Under the pieces are notes generated by a model. It made no database searches. It was not told where the DNA came from and was given only the letters and a program-made list of their open reading frames with translations. The translations under genes and the position numbers were made by a program. Below are positions 1-10,600 of a stretch of 64,000 nt of DNA, piece after piece; position 1 is the stretch's first letter, and each line of letters opens with the position of its first letter. Where the stretch lies: NCBI GenBank assembly GCA_016630955.3, contig CM049996.1:1054001-1118000 (forward strand), in the 5' to 3' direction. The DNA is from Didymella arachidicola (lineage: Eukaryota > Ascomycota > Dothideomycetes > Pleosporales > Didymellaceae).

Positions 1-3000
1 TGCGTTGCGAGGAGTGAGCACGATGATATCACCATAGAGCTTGTCAAGGTCTGTGTTGGAGAGATCAACCGAAGCACCCTTGTGGAACTCGATCTGGCCA
101 ATGTTCTCGCGACCAACGATGAAATTCTTCACGCTCTTGAGCTCTTGCTTGCTCATCTTCTTCAACTGGTTCAAAGATGGCTCGGACCAGTAGTGGCCAG
201 GCTCCGGGTCCTCATTGGGTTGAGCGTTGACTGCTGAAGCGGACTTCGGTGTCAGGGCAGGGTCGTTCTCGGGGACTCGTGCGAGCTCGTTGCCATTGAC
301 TTGCTGCATGGCCGGACGGGATGGTTCAGGGCTAGCGTCGCCGTTTACGGACCTGGGCGAAGCATCGCCTTCCTCCTCGCGCACCACCAGTGCAGTGGAT
401 CCGTTCGTGCTGCCATTCAGTGTATCACCATCACCGCCAGCGAAGCTCACGCGCTTGTGAGAGGGCTCATCAAAGAGTGGAATGCGGGTGTTGACGTTGC
501 GGTTGACGTTTAGCTTCTTGAGGCTGCCGTTGCCGAAAGAGCGTCCAGTCGTGGAGAAGGCACCCGGGGCGAGGATGCTGGTCTCAGGAGTGAAGCTGTT
601 GCGCAGGTTGCTCATCGAAGTACTCCTGCTACCAAGGGAGCGCGACAAGCTGTTTCCAGCGAACAAGCTGCCACCGAGGTTGGAAGTAGCCTGACCACTA
701 GCTGGACTTCCGTATGTGGAGTATGTGAAGCCGTACCCGCCGGTGCGCTTGGCCTGAGGCGTAAGCAGACGTGTGGACGCGGCTGGGTTGAGCTTGTGCT
801 GAGGCAAGATGGCGCTTTTCTTGTTCTTCTGGCTGCTAGACAGCGGTGTGGCAATGGGTCCAGGGCTTTGAGTGGGCGTAGCGAGGCCAGCGAACAGAGC
901 ATCGTTTCCGTAGGGGTTGGTGCTCATCGAAGTATTCAGTAAAGAGCTACCAGAGGCGCCAAACAAGCTGTTGCCCATCTGTTGCTGACCCTGTTGTTGC
1001 TGGCTTTGGTTTCCGCCGAACAGCGAGCCACCGAGGCCGTTCTGCTGCTGCTGATTATTGTTCTGGCCACCAAGACCTCCGAAGAGGCCACCACCGCCGG
1101 TGTTGGTAGTGGAGCTGCCAAAGAGACCACCAGGCTTCTGTTGATTGTTGTTTCCGCCGAAGAGGCTCCCCCCAGCATTCTGGTTGTTGTTCTGACCACC
1201 AAGGTTGCCAAAAAGACCCCCAGCTGCCGGCTGCTGAGCCGGTGCGCCGCCGCCGAAGAGACCGCCGCCTGTCGCAGGCTTAGCACCTCCAAAGAGTCCA
1301 CCTCCTGTGTTGTTGTTTGTGTTGGTCGACCCTCCAAAGAGGCCTCCGGACGCAGGCTGCTGAGTCGCAGCACCTCCACCGAAGAGACCGCCACCAGTGT
1401 TGGTCGTTGTGGACCCACCGCCAAAAAGGCCGCCGGTCGCAGGCTTCGCTGCGTTGTTGTTTGCACCAAAACCACCGCCACCACCGAAGAGGCCTCCAGC
1501 CGCGGGCGTGGAAGAAGTGTTGTTCTGACCGAATGTGCTGCCGGCGTTGCCAAATAGACCGCCGCCAGTGTTCGCTGTCGTCGAAGCTCCTCCAAATGCT
1601 GGCGCAGTGCTAGCCTGGTTGTTGTTGCCGCCGAAGAGTCCTCCACCAGTGTTCGTCGATTGCCCAAAACCTCCGCCGGTCGAGGCCCCGAAGCCGCCTC
1701 CAGTGTTCGTCGTGCCGGCACCGAATGCAGGCTTTGCTGCGTTGTTGTTGTTGCCGAACAGGCCGCCTCCGGTATTGTTGGTATTAGTCGAACCAAAGCC
1801 GCCTCCGCTACCGAACCCTCCGGCCGTGTTGGTGGTGGAGCCGCCTCCGAAGAGACCGCCGCCTGTGGTGCCTGTGGTAGCTGTGCTGCCACCGCCAAAC
1901 AACCCACCGGTCGCTGGCTTGGCGGCGCCGAAGAGACCTCCGCCGGTGTTGTTGTTTTGAGCACCGAAGCCTCCTCCTGTAGACTGCCCGAAGCCTCCAG
2001 AAGTGTTCGTGGTGCTGCCGCCGCCAAAGAGACCGCCTCCAGTATTCGTGTTGTTAGAACCGAAGGCAGATGGGGTACTTGTATTGTTGTTGGCGCCGAA
2101 TCCACCAAAGGTAGAGCTCTGACCGAATGCACCGCCCTGGCCATTCGAGTTACCGTAGCGGCGTCCTTGGTTATAGTCGGCTAACCTCAGCTCTTCGAGA
2201 GAGAAGTTCGAATACGGTTGTTGGAAGGTGATGGTCTGGTAGTGTTGTGTCGAGCTTGTGCCATCCTTCTCGGTGTGCGCCTGGAAGGGTGTGCTCGCAG
2301 TACCATTATTGGTTGCGTTAGCTGGAGCTGCGCCGAAGCCTCCAGTTGCGCCGCTGCCAAAGCCTCCCGTTGTGTTGTTGGTAGAGCCAAATCCACCGCC
2401 GCCTCCGCCGAAGAGGCCACCGCTGGTGTTGGTTGTTGCTCCAGCGCCGAACGCAGGCTTGCTTGCGCCTCCAAAGAGGCTTGTGCCTGCGGTCGCACCA
2501 CCACCAAACCCTGAGGATGTGTTGCTGTTGGTGGCGCCGAAGCCACCGCCGCTGCCAAACGTCGAGCCTGTGTTCGAGCCGCCGCCGAAAAGACCGCCGC
2601 CTGTTGACCCAGAACCGAATGTGTTGGAGCCAAATGTAGTTTTGGGGGCATTATTGGCCGCACCGAAGCCGCCTGTAGGAGATGTTAGCACCAGCCACTC
2701 CAATGAAAACTTCACACAATGGGCGTGTAGTGGCCAGCAATACGCGCGAGATGGCAAAGGCAGAGCAAAATGGAGCCAGGCTGAACAGCAAACACAGCAA
2801 CGCCGGGAGCCAGAACGTAGACGCGACCGCAACGCGCAAAGCAATCACGTACCTCCGCTGCCGAATGTGCTCGTTGTGTTGCCGCCGCCGAATAGACCGC
2901 CGCCAGTGTTGCTTGTGGAACCAAATCCTCCACCAGCGTTGTTCGTCGAGCCAAAGCCTGAGGCGAAGGACGAGTTAGACAGGAGTCCAGAGAAGCCCGG

Positions 3001-3190
3001 TGCAGTCGCATTGGCGCATCGCCAACGTGTCTGCGAGAGGCGGTCGCATTGAATTCAAGGAAGGACACAGCTACTTACCACCAGAGTTGTTGTTGTTGTT
3101 GTTGTTGTTGTTAGTACCGCCAAAGCCAAAGCCTGTGGACTGGTTGTTATTGCTGCTGCCGAAGCCGCCTCCACCAAAGCCGAAGGACAT
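1..3190 (-). CDS. NUP145: Nucleoporin NUP98/NUP145 family, N-terminal part (runs off left edge)
   Basis: FG-nucleoporin of the nuclear pore permeability barrier. The model is complement(join(<1..2672, 2853..2957, 3079..3190)), 963 codons inside the window. It starts MSFGFGGGGFG and carries dozens of GLFG/FG repeats spaced by Asn, Thr and Gly. At about residues 190-245 the GLFG run is interrupted by a GLEBS-like segment (QHYQTITFQQPYSNFSLEEL, then NQGRRYG), which in this family binds Gle2/Rae1. From about residue 895 the autoproteolytic domain begins (GHYWSEPSLNQLKKMSKQEL, then a GREN and LYGDIIVL core) and is cut by the window edge, so the HFS cleavage site is not seen. Both introns are phase 1 with GTAAGT and GTACGT donors. 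The acceptor at 2958 follows a CTAAC branch site. Whether a Nup96-like half follows cannot be seen. Only the symbol choice (NUP145 versus NUP98) is uncertain. Confidence 0.93.
3085..3112. repeat. Trinucleotide (GTT/AAC)n microsatellite coding poly-Asn
   Basis: A run of about nine GTT units on the plus strand lies inside exon 1 of the nucleoporin gene, just before the first intron. It is read on the minus strand as a run of eight asparagines. Length variation would only change the disordered Asn spacer. Confidence 0.85.
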
Positions 3191-4353
3191 GATGGGCGTG
3201 TGCGAGGCGTCGCGCGCGCGTTGTGGTCTGCTCGACTAGCAATGCGCGGTGTGCGGTCGCGCGTGCGCGAATCGAGTTGAACTGTCGAGGTGCGGATGGG
3301 TGAGGTTCGTGTTGCAAGGGTAAAAGGTCGAGCTGCTCGGGAAACTCGCGCTAAGGAGTCGAGCTGTCGCGGCGACGCCCGCGACGTGAACGCGGAGTAA
3401 AAAGTGCGCCTTGAGTGAGCCGCAGCTGCTGTAGTATTGGGGTGACAGGAAAGAAATGGCGCTGAGTGCAGTTTAATAGTACTGCGGCGCTCACAGTGAT
3501 GTCTCTCCTTCTCCCGCTAGCAATGATCACGTGCTCTCACCACGGCAAGAGTTGTTGTCTGCGATGACGAGATAGTGAAAGCTGACAAAGGGCAGACAGA
3601 CGCCATTGGCGAATCACAATAGAGGTGGTTGAACGCTGCGGCGCGTTGGAGGCGAATAGCATGCTGCCTGGCTGCTTCCTAAAGCTGCCTGCTGCTGCCT
3701 GAGTACTCAGAGCTGCCTCGCCTCAGCATAAGACGCTCCGCCCCAAACATCATGTCTCGAACGTGCCAGAGACCAGTCTGGCTCGATTCTGGCTCGCGGT
3801 CTCCTGACGTCTGCTCTTTGTAAAGCCAGTACATGCGAGTCGTAGGCATGCAGCTTGTGGTGCAATATTTGCGAGAGGAAGGCCTTTGCGTGGACATCGT
3901 TCTGCTAGTTGACATAGGACACTGCACTGTTGATGTGGCATGCCGGCTCATTGGATCATACTGAGTTTCTCCACACTGGGATGTCTTCTTCTCTTCGAGC
4001 TCATCAATACTGACAAGAAGACGAACAAGTCCTGTTCAATGTCTCGAGCATTCGTCCATCGACCAGCCACTTGCAGTTAGCCCCGCTTTCTGAACGCGCT
4101 ACCTTCACGTCGCGTCAACCCAATCCTGCCCTGCGACCCCCAAACAAAGTAGTCACGAACGGCAACTTGGGCTTTTTCGACGTCGCAAAGCCCCATTGAT
4201 ACCCCCACGCATCCAGCTCTGCGCCGATACTCTCTACAGACTCTCTACCCATCGACACTAGGCACACCAGCTCTGCGCACGGCTCCAGTCTGCGCTCCAC
4301 CACAGCCTGCGCTCGCACAGCCAGCGCACATTCAACACCACACCACACAACCC
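3191..4353. promoter_or_regulatory. Divergent intergenic region between the nucleoporin and centrin genes
   Basis: About 1.16 kb separating two genes transcribed away from each other, so it must hold both promoters. An inverted CCAAT (GCCATTGGCG near 3603) and pyrimidine-rich tracts before the centrin start are visible. I see no supported gene. The short open frames at 3679-3951 have no recognisable content. Confidence 0.5.
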
Positions 4354-5070
4354 ATGGCCACCTCCTCCAACCAACCGCGCTACGGTCTCAACCGCCCCGC
4401 CGCCGGCCCCTCGGCACCGACCTTTTCCACCCCAGCATTTCCTCCCGCGCCCAAAAACGCCCAGCGCCTAGAAAGCGAACGTCTCGAGCGCGAGCGCCTC
4501 GCACGAGAATCGCGCCTAGCCTCCTCCGCCATGGACGCCCAAGCGCTCGCATCCCTCTCGGAGGAGCAACGCGAAGAAATCTCCGAAGCATTCAACCTCT
4601 TCGACCTCGACAAGGACGGCTACATCGACTACCACGAGCTCAAAGTCGCCATGAAAGCCCTGGGCTTCGACCTGCCAAAACAGGAAATCCTGCACATCTT
4701 GCACACCCACGGCACTACCGCCCAACCGCCTGCACAGAACCAGAAACAACCCGCGAGAGACGGCGCCAGGGCTGCCGCCCAGGCTGCGTATCCGCCGCCT
4801 GCACGTCCGCTGTTGTCGTTTCAGACGTTTCAGAGCCTCATGGCGCAACGCATTGTAGCGCGGAATCCCGAGGATGAGATTCTAAGGGCTTTTGAGCTGT
4901 TTGATGAGGGTGGGAAGGGCCGGATTACGCTGCAGGACTTGCAGCGGGTGGCTAGGGAGCTGGGCGAGACGCTGGGCAACGACGAGCTGGTTGCGATGAT
5001 CGAGGAGTTTGATCTGGATGGGGATAATGCGATTAGCCGGGAGGAGTTTGTCGGGATATGTCTGGGGTGA
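4354..5070 (+). CDS. CDC31: Centrin (CDC31-type EF-hand protein)
   Basis: Calcium-binding centrin, a component of the spindle pole body and, in yeast, of TREX-2 mRNA export and Kar1/Sfi1 binding. It is a single exon of 238 aa. A Pro-rich and then Arg/Glu-rich N-terminal extension of about 70 residues precedes the centrin core. The first EF-hand loop is canonical (DLDKDGYIDYHE, about residues 84-95), as is the last (DLDGDNAISREE, about 220-231). The third loop (DEGGKGRITLQD) has lost some ligands. The second EF-hand is missing: its place is taken by a Gln/Ala/Pro-rich insertion of about 35 residues before the conserved helix that runs FQTFQSLMAQRI. The family is usually about 165-180 aa, so the extra length is the N-terminus and this insertion. 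The ATG at 4354 is the first in frame after a pyrimidine-rich leader. Confidence 0.88.
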   Translation: MATSSNQPRYGLNRPAAGPSAPTFSTPAFPPAPKNAQRLESERLERERLARESRLASSAMDAQALASLSEEQREEISEAFNLFDLDKDGYIDYHELKVAMKALGFDLPKQEILHILHTHGTTAQPPAQNQKQPARDGARAAAQAAYPPPARPLLSFQTFQSLMAQRIVARNPEDEILRAFELFDEGGKGRITLQDLQRVARELGETLGNDELVAMIEEFDLDGDNAISREEFVGICLG

Positions 5071-5315
5071 TTGGGGGTGGGAGCTATGAGCAATAGTAGT
5101 GCTTGTTTTGCTTTGAGCCTGGCGTACTGGCGCAGCGGTGTTGCGGAGACTGCTTCGAACTCGAGTTGAATGAGCGAGGTTGTTACGTTGAATGTTGTAA
5201 AGAATTCAGATTGCTGAGACTATATACAGCCGCCCAAAGAAAAGCTCAAACAAAAGGAACATGCATTGTACAAGACTCTCCATCTTGATCGTCCTCCTTG
5301 GCGCCATCTCCACGC
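5071..5315. other. Short convergent 3' intergenic region (centrin / complex I subunit)
   Basis: About 245 bp holding both 3' ends of convergent genes. No gene is seen. The long plus-strand open frame that begins at 5298 is the antisense shadow of the complex I gene. Confidence 0.4.
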
Positions 5316-6947
5316 CTACTGACCGGGCGAAACGAGCTGGCCCCTCTTTGCAGCATCGTGGGCCCAGCCACCAGCCAGCGCCTCACCGCCGTTCTTCAAT
5401 CCGTAGTCCTTTATCCTGGCCTCGAGCTCCGGGCGGAAATGCCTGATCAGGCCCTGCAGCGGCCAGGCAAACGCCTCGCCGAGCGCGCAGATGGTGTGGC
5501 CCTCGACCTGCTTGGTGAGCTCCTGGAGCATGTCGATTTCGCGCTCGCGGGCCTGGCCCTTGTAGAAGCGGTCCATGATCTGGTGGGTCCACTTGGAGCC
5601 CTCGCGACAGGGGGTGCACTGGCCGCAGGACTCGTGGTGGTAGAACTTGGCGAGGCGGGTGATGGCGCGGACGATGTCGGTCGACTTGTCCATGACGATG
5701 ACGGCGGCGGTTCCGAAACCGGACTGGGCGTCCTTGAGCGCGTCAAAGTCCATCAACTGGTCGTCACAGATGTGCTTGGGCAGCACAGGTGTCGAGGAGC
5801 CTCCGGGGATGACGGCGAGGAGGTTGTCCCAGCCGCCCTTGACGCCACCGCAGTGGCGGTCGATCAGCTCGCGCAGAGGAATGGACATCTCCTCCTCGAC
5901 GGTGCAGGGGTTGTTGACGTGGCCGGAGATGGCGAAGAGCTTGGTACCGGCGTTGCGCTCACGACCGAAGCTGGCAAACCAGTTGCCGCCTCGTCGGCAG
6001 ATGGTGGGAGCAACAGCAATGGTCTCGACATTGGCGACAGTCGAGGGGCATCCAAACAGACCAACGGCAGCGGGGAACGGGGGCTTAAGGCGGGGCTTGC
6101 CGGGCTTGCCCTCGAGCGACTCGATGAGCGACGTCTCCTCGCCGCAGACGTAGGCACCCATGCCTCGGTGGACATAGACGTCGAAGTCGTAGCCGGAGCC
6201 GCAGGCGTTCTTTCCGATCAGGCCGGCCTGGTAAGCCTCCTGGATGGCGCGCTCGAGGACGGTGGCCTCGTGGTAGAACTCGCCACGGATATAGATGTAC
6301 GCGGCAGTGGCGTTCATGGCGCGTCCGGCAACGAGACAGCCCTCGATGAGCTTGTGGGGGTCCTTGCGCATGATCTCGCGGTCCTTGCATGTTCCGGGCT
6401 CGCCCTCGTCGGCGTTGACGACCAGGTAGCGGGGCTTGGTGTCGTTCTCCCAGCCCTTGGCGTTCATGAAAGACTGCAGCCGTCAGCTCTGCCCCGTGCG
6501 TGTGCGGACGGACGGGCGTGGTGTGCGTACCCATTTCAGGCCAGAGGGGAACCCAGCTCCACCTCGGCCGCGCAGCCCGGAGGCCTTGACCTCGGAGATG
6601 ATCTGCCTATGTCAGCTTGCCGTGTTCTCGCGCCAACGCCGGCCGGCACTCACCCAGTCGTCGCCCTTCAGCAGAATCTCCTTCGTCTTGTGCCAGTCGC
6701 CGTACTTCATCGCGCTCTTCAGGTCGGCGCCGTGGTGGCCGTACAGGTTCTGGAAGATGCGGTCCTGGTCCTTGAGGCCGCCGTATGTGCGCTTGGGCGC
6801 GGCATCGTTGACCGTGGCCAGCGAGCGCTTCTGCTGCCGTGTCGGGGCGGCGGCGCTGGAGAGGCGAGTCGCTGCGGTTGCGGCGAGGGGCGCGCGGTGG
6901 GCGGCCGCGGCGAGGGCCGTCGAGGCGGGAGCGTGTCGTGCGAGCAT
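5316..6947 (-). CDS. NADH:ubiquinone oxidoreductase 51 kDa flavoprotein subunit (NDUFV1/NuoF type)
   Basis: Complex I subunit that binds NADH, FMN and 4Fe-4S cluster N3 in the matrix arm of the mitochondrial inner membrane. The model is complement(join(5316..6473, 6531..6602, 6654..6947)), 507 aa, normal for the family. The N-terminus (MLARHAPASTALAAAAHR, Ser/Ala/Arg-rich, few acidic residues) is a mitochondrial presequence. The hallmarks are seen in order: KASGLRGRGGAGFPSGLKW for NADH/FMN binding, VNADEGEPGTCKDREI, the ETSLIESLEG segment, and near the C-terminus SCGQCTPCREG with a later CALGEAF supplying the cluster cysteines. All introns are phase 0 with GTGAGT and GTACGC donors. Base composition is strongly GC-rich at third positions, which is why a 561-codon antisense frame is open. 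It is convergent with the centrin gene. Confidence 0.96.
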
Positions 6948-7668
6948 CGTGGACGCGGGCTGAGTGTGCGCTCGTGCAATTGATGCGTGCGGGGCGGCGT
7001 CGGTGCTGGAGGCGTGGCGGCGTGAATTGCTGAAGTTCAGAGCTCGGTGTGCTTGGCAACCTGGTAAAACCGCGCCTGTGATTGGGCAGCCGCGTCTATG
7101 ATGCATTCGACTGTCGGCCCTCATCAACGCTTCACCCTGAGCACCATGACCGTTGTCTACGAAGAGCGAGAAGGAGCCGCTGGAATCAGCCTTTTTGAAT
7201 TCTCAAGAGTAACGTCCGCATCGGCTGATACACCGTGAATTGCTCTGCCGGATGTTTCCTATAGGCTACGGCCGTGACGTTGCAGAGAATTAGTTGTCCT
7301 TAAAAGCGTTTGGCTGGCTCGTTGTATGTCGAACCGGTTTCCTGGTCCACCTAGGTACTATAACGTTTGTGCTGCGCCATGCAATGTATCATTCTCTAGG
7401 TCTACTTGATCTGCAAATATGGTGACGGTCATCTGAAGCCGCCACGGGCTCTTCTCTCCATTACTTGCTCAATCGGGAATAAATTCGAGCAATGCTCGGA
7501 CGTCAAGGTCTGGGTGAAGCCATGCCCTACATAATTCCATGGTATGACTTGATCGATCCACGAATGCAAGAAGCCACCCACGGAGATCGTGTCAAGCGTT
7601 TTTGTCCAATATTAAGATTATCAATTAAAGAAAAAAAAAAGTGTGTCTACACTGTCTAATCTCCCCAT
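6948..7668. other. Intergenic: promoter of the complex I subunit gene and 3' end of the large secreted protein gene
   Basis: About 720 bp without a supported gene. A poly-A tract lies at 7628-7640, just past the stop of the secreted protein gene. Confidence 0.4.
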
Positions 7669-10600
7669 CTACACGCTAACCATCAACGCCACAGGCTCAC
7701 AACTATACGCCTCGCCACCCGTAACCGTAAACTTCATGCTCTCCTTCTGCAACGTCGCGCCGCCATTCACCGGATCACTAACCAAGAAGATTTTGTTCAA
7801 CTGCCCCTTGATACCGCACACAAACGGCCACAGGTAATTGCCCTTGGTGTCAATGCCTAGCATCATCGTCTCGCCCTCGACCGCGATCTGCGTCAGCGTG
7901 ATCAGCTTCGCGCCCTTGGGCAGCTTATCCCACGCCGCGAGGCGCAGACGCGAGGCACCCGATGAAGCGAGCACATCGGGGTAGTAGTGCAGCAGTCGAT
8001 CTGAGGAGTCGCCGAAGATTGTCTTGGAGGCCGAGTCTCCGGTGAAGGAGCCCGAGGTCAAGTTCGACAGGTCGGTGCTGTCGCCGACGAGCGAGAGGAA
8101 GAGGTTGCCGTTGATGCTTGGGTTGAGCTTGAGCGACTTTGTTGTGTCGACGACGTCGAAGTTAACAAAGTCGACGTCGGTTGCGTTGGAGGTCGAGTTC
8201 ATGGTCGAGTTGCTAATGCTCAGCTGAGGGAAGTCTGAGCTGGTGGCTGAAGGAGTTGCAGAGGTCTCTGATGAGGTTGCAGAAGCAGTGCTTGTAGCGG
8301 GCGTAGCGCTAAGAGTATCGCTAGGAGTATCGCTAGCAGTATCTGCAGATGCTGCGGGAGTCGACGATGGGGAAATCTCGGCGTCGGGGGTGTTCTGTGC
8401 AGGGCTCGCGCCGACGATGGTAGGCTGGCTGTTTTCGCCCTCCTTGATTGGTGTTGCGTCTATCGTGGTGCCTTCTTGCTCTTGACGTTTGCTCCAGCGC
8501 GCATTATAGAAGAAGTTGTAGTTGTTCTCGCGGGCTGGGTTGGAAACCAGATAGTTGCCATCAAGATTCTTGTACCAAACGACACCAGTCTTGCCGATTC
8601 CAGGCCATGTATCAACCCTGAAATTATCGTTTGTGTATTGCCATCGACCGCCAGCGTTGCGAATTGCGTTGTACATGTTCTGGAACACAACGCGGTCTGT
8701 AATAGCACGGGGACCATAGGTGACTGCAACAATGTTGATGTTAGACACACCAGACATCGACTCGTAACCTGGCGCAACCTGAACGTTGGGCTGGCTGCTA
8801 GCAGGGCCTGGGTTGAGAACGTAGGTCCCTGTACCACCAATGCAGGCAAAGGTGCGGAGCTCGTTGCCATAACTGAAGAGCATGACGATACTCTTTTGAT
8901 TGCCAGGCCATGGGTCGCCATTAGCCCATCCGACAATGTTATTGGTTTCAATGACGAGCTGCGTGCCGCGAGCCACGTTTCCCTTCGCATAATTGGTGAT
9001 ATCGCGATCTGCATAGAACATGCTCAGAATGGTCAAAACAGGCTGAGTGGTCATGAAGCTGTGGATAGGGTCCGTATTGGGTGAAGGGTTGGGGATCAGT
9101 GCTGGATAGCCATTCTTAAGCCAGCAGTTTACGTCGGTGCGTTTAGGAGCGAATACTGTGCCTACACAAGCCGGAACAGTACCGCACCACTCCATGCAGC
9201 TTTCCATAGAGGGTCGCATGGCCCAGGTGATGTCCGAACCAGCAGCGTCCTTGTTGCAGCTGACAGTGTACTGCTTCTTCTGAGATCCAGAGTCTGTGTA
9301 AGTCTTGCCATTAGCATCGGGGCACTGGAGACCAGTAGGTGTAGGTGAAGGCGTAGGCGTGGGAGTGGTTGAGGTCGCAGGTCTTATTGAAGAGGTTGCA
9401 GGTACCGTGGACGAGGTTGCAGGCACCGTGGACGAAGTTGCAAGCATCGTAGACGAGGTCGAGGAAATCTCATCATCAGACGGAATACGCTTGCGACCAA
9501 TGCAGCCCTTAGCGAGGGGGGGAGACTTCCAGCCGTTCAGCTTCCAGCCTTCAGTGCCGGGAAGGTCAATACGGAGCTCGTTGGTGAGGGCGATATCCCA
9601 CTCGATACCCTGACAATCGTCGCTGCCGAATTGAGTCGTTGATGTTCCAAGGTCAAACTCAAGCTTGGCCTCAGCGGTAAGTGCAGGAATATCCGTCAGT
9701 TCGATTTCCTTCTTGAATGTGCCACTGAGGATGTCAACACCGAAGCTCAGGGTAACTGGGAGGCCGAGAGCAGCTGTAGCGGTGAGCTCGCCATGAGCGT
9801 CGAACTTCTTGGTAACCTGCGGTGTCCATCCAGACTGCGTCGACTTGCGGGTATCAACGAAGTCTAGTGTTGCTTCGAAAGCTGGCCAGTTCAGGCTTGC
9901 ACCAGCAAGTAGCTGACCCTCTGCCTCGACGCTGAAGGTAGCTTGGGTGCTGAGGCTGATAGCGGGACCAAGAGAGACGATCTTGGGGATCTCCCACCCA
10001 GCGAGGTTTCGCTTCATGAGCTCCTTCTTGATTGTCTTCTCGTACTTGGTGAAAGCGTTGACACCCAAGAATGCACCAACGTACATGTTGCCGTGAACAC
10101 CCACCTGGGCCTTCTTCAGACCGGAGAGGGGTGTAGCGCTCAGAGAACCCTTGGCAACGAACTTGCCCTTGATGCCGCAATCGACGCACCAAAGCTCGAT
10201 ACCCGGCTCAGGGTCAGCCTCTCCAGGAGCCTTCAAAATCTCAGTGGCAACTCTCTCGAGGTTTATCTTAGACTTCTTCCACTTGGCGCCCTCACGCTCC
10301 GGCCTGTAGTCGTAGAACTTGAAACCTGTGGTGCCCTCCCAGGGTGTGGTCTTGGTCAGACCCGTGCCTGTGAGATCGATCGGAAGAGTGAGGGAGTTAT
10401 CGTAGTTGCCGGTCACAACAAATTTAGCAAGCTTTACCCAATTCGTGGCAACAGCTATGCCGACTTTGACGGTGGTCTTGACAACAGCAACAGCAACCTT
10501 GGCAGCAGTCTGCGCGACGGAGACAACGGTCTGTGCCACTTGTTTGGCGACAACGACGACAGCTTTCTGGACAACCTGGACAGCCGCTTTGGCCACAGAC

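Noticed and set aside
936..2144. 402-codon minus-strand frame and overlapping plus-strand frames (982-1557, 1535-1960, 2258-3052)
   Set aside because: They are alternate-frame and antisense shadows of the GLFG repeat region. The repetitive GGT/GGC/TTC codons keep other frames open.
5298..6983. 561-codon plus-strand frame
   Set aside because: Antisense to the complex I 51 kDa subunit gene. It is open because of strong GC-rich third positions, and it crosses both introns of the real gene.
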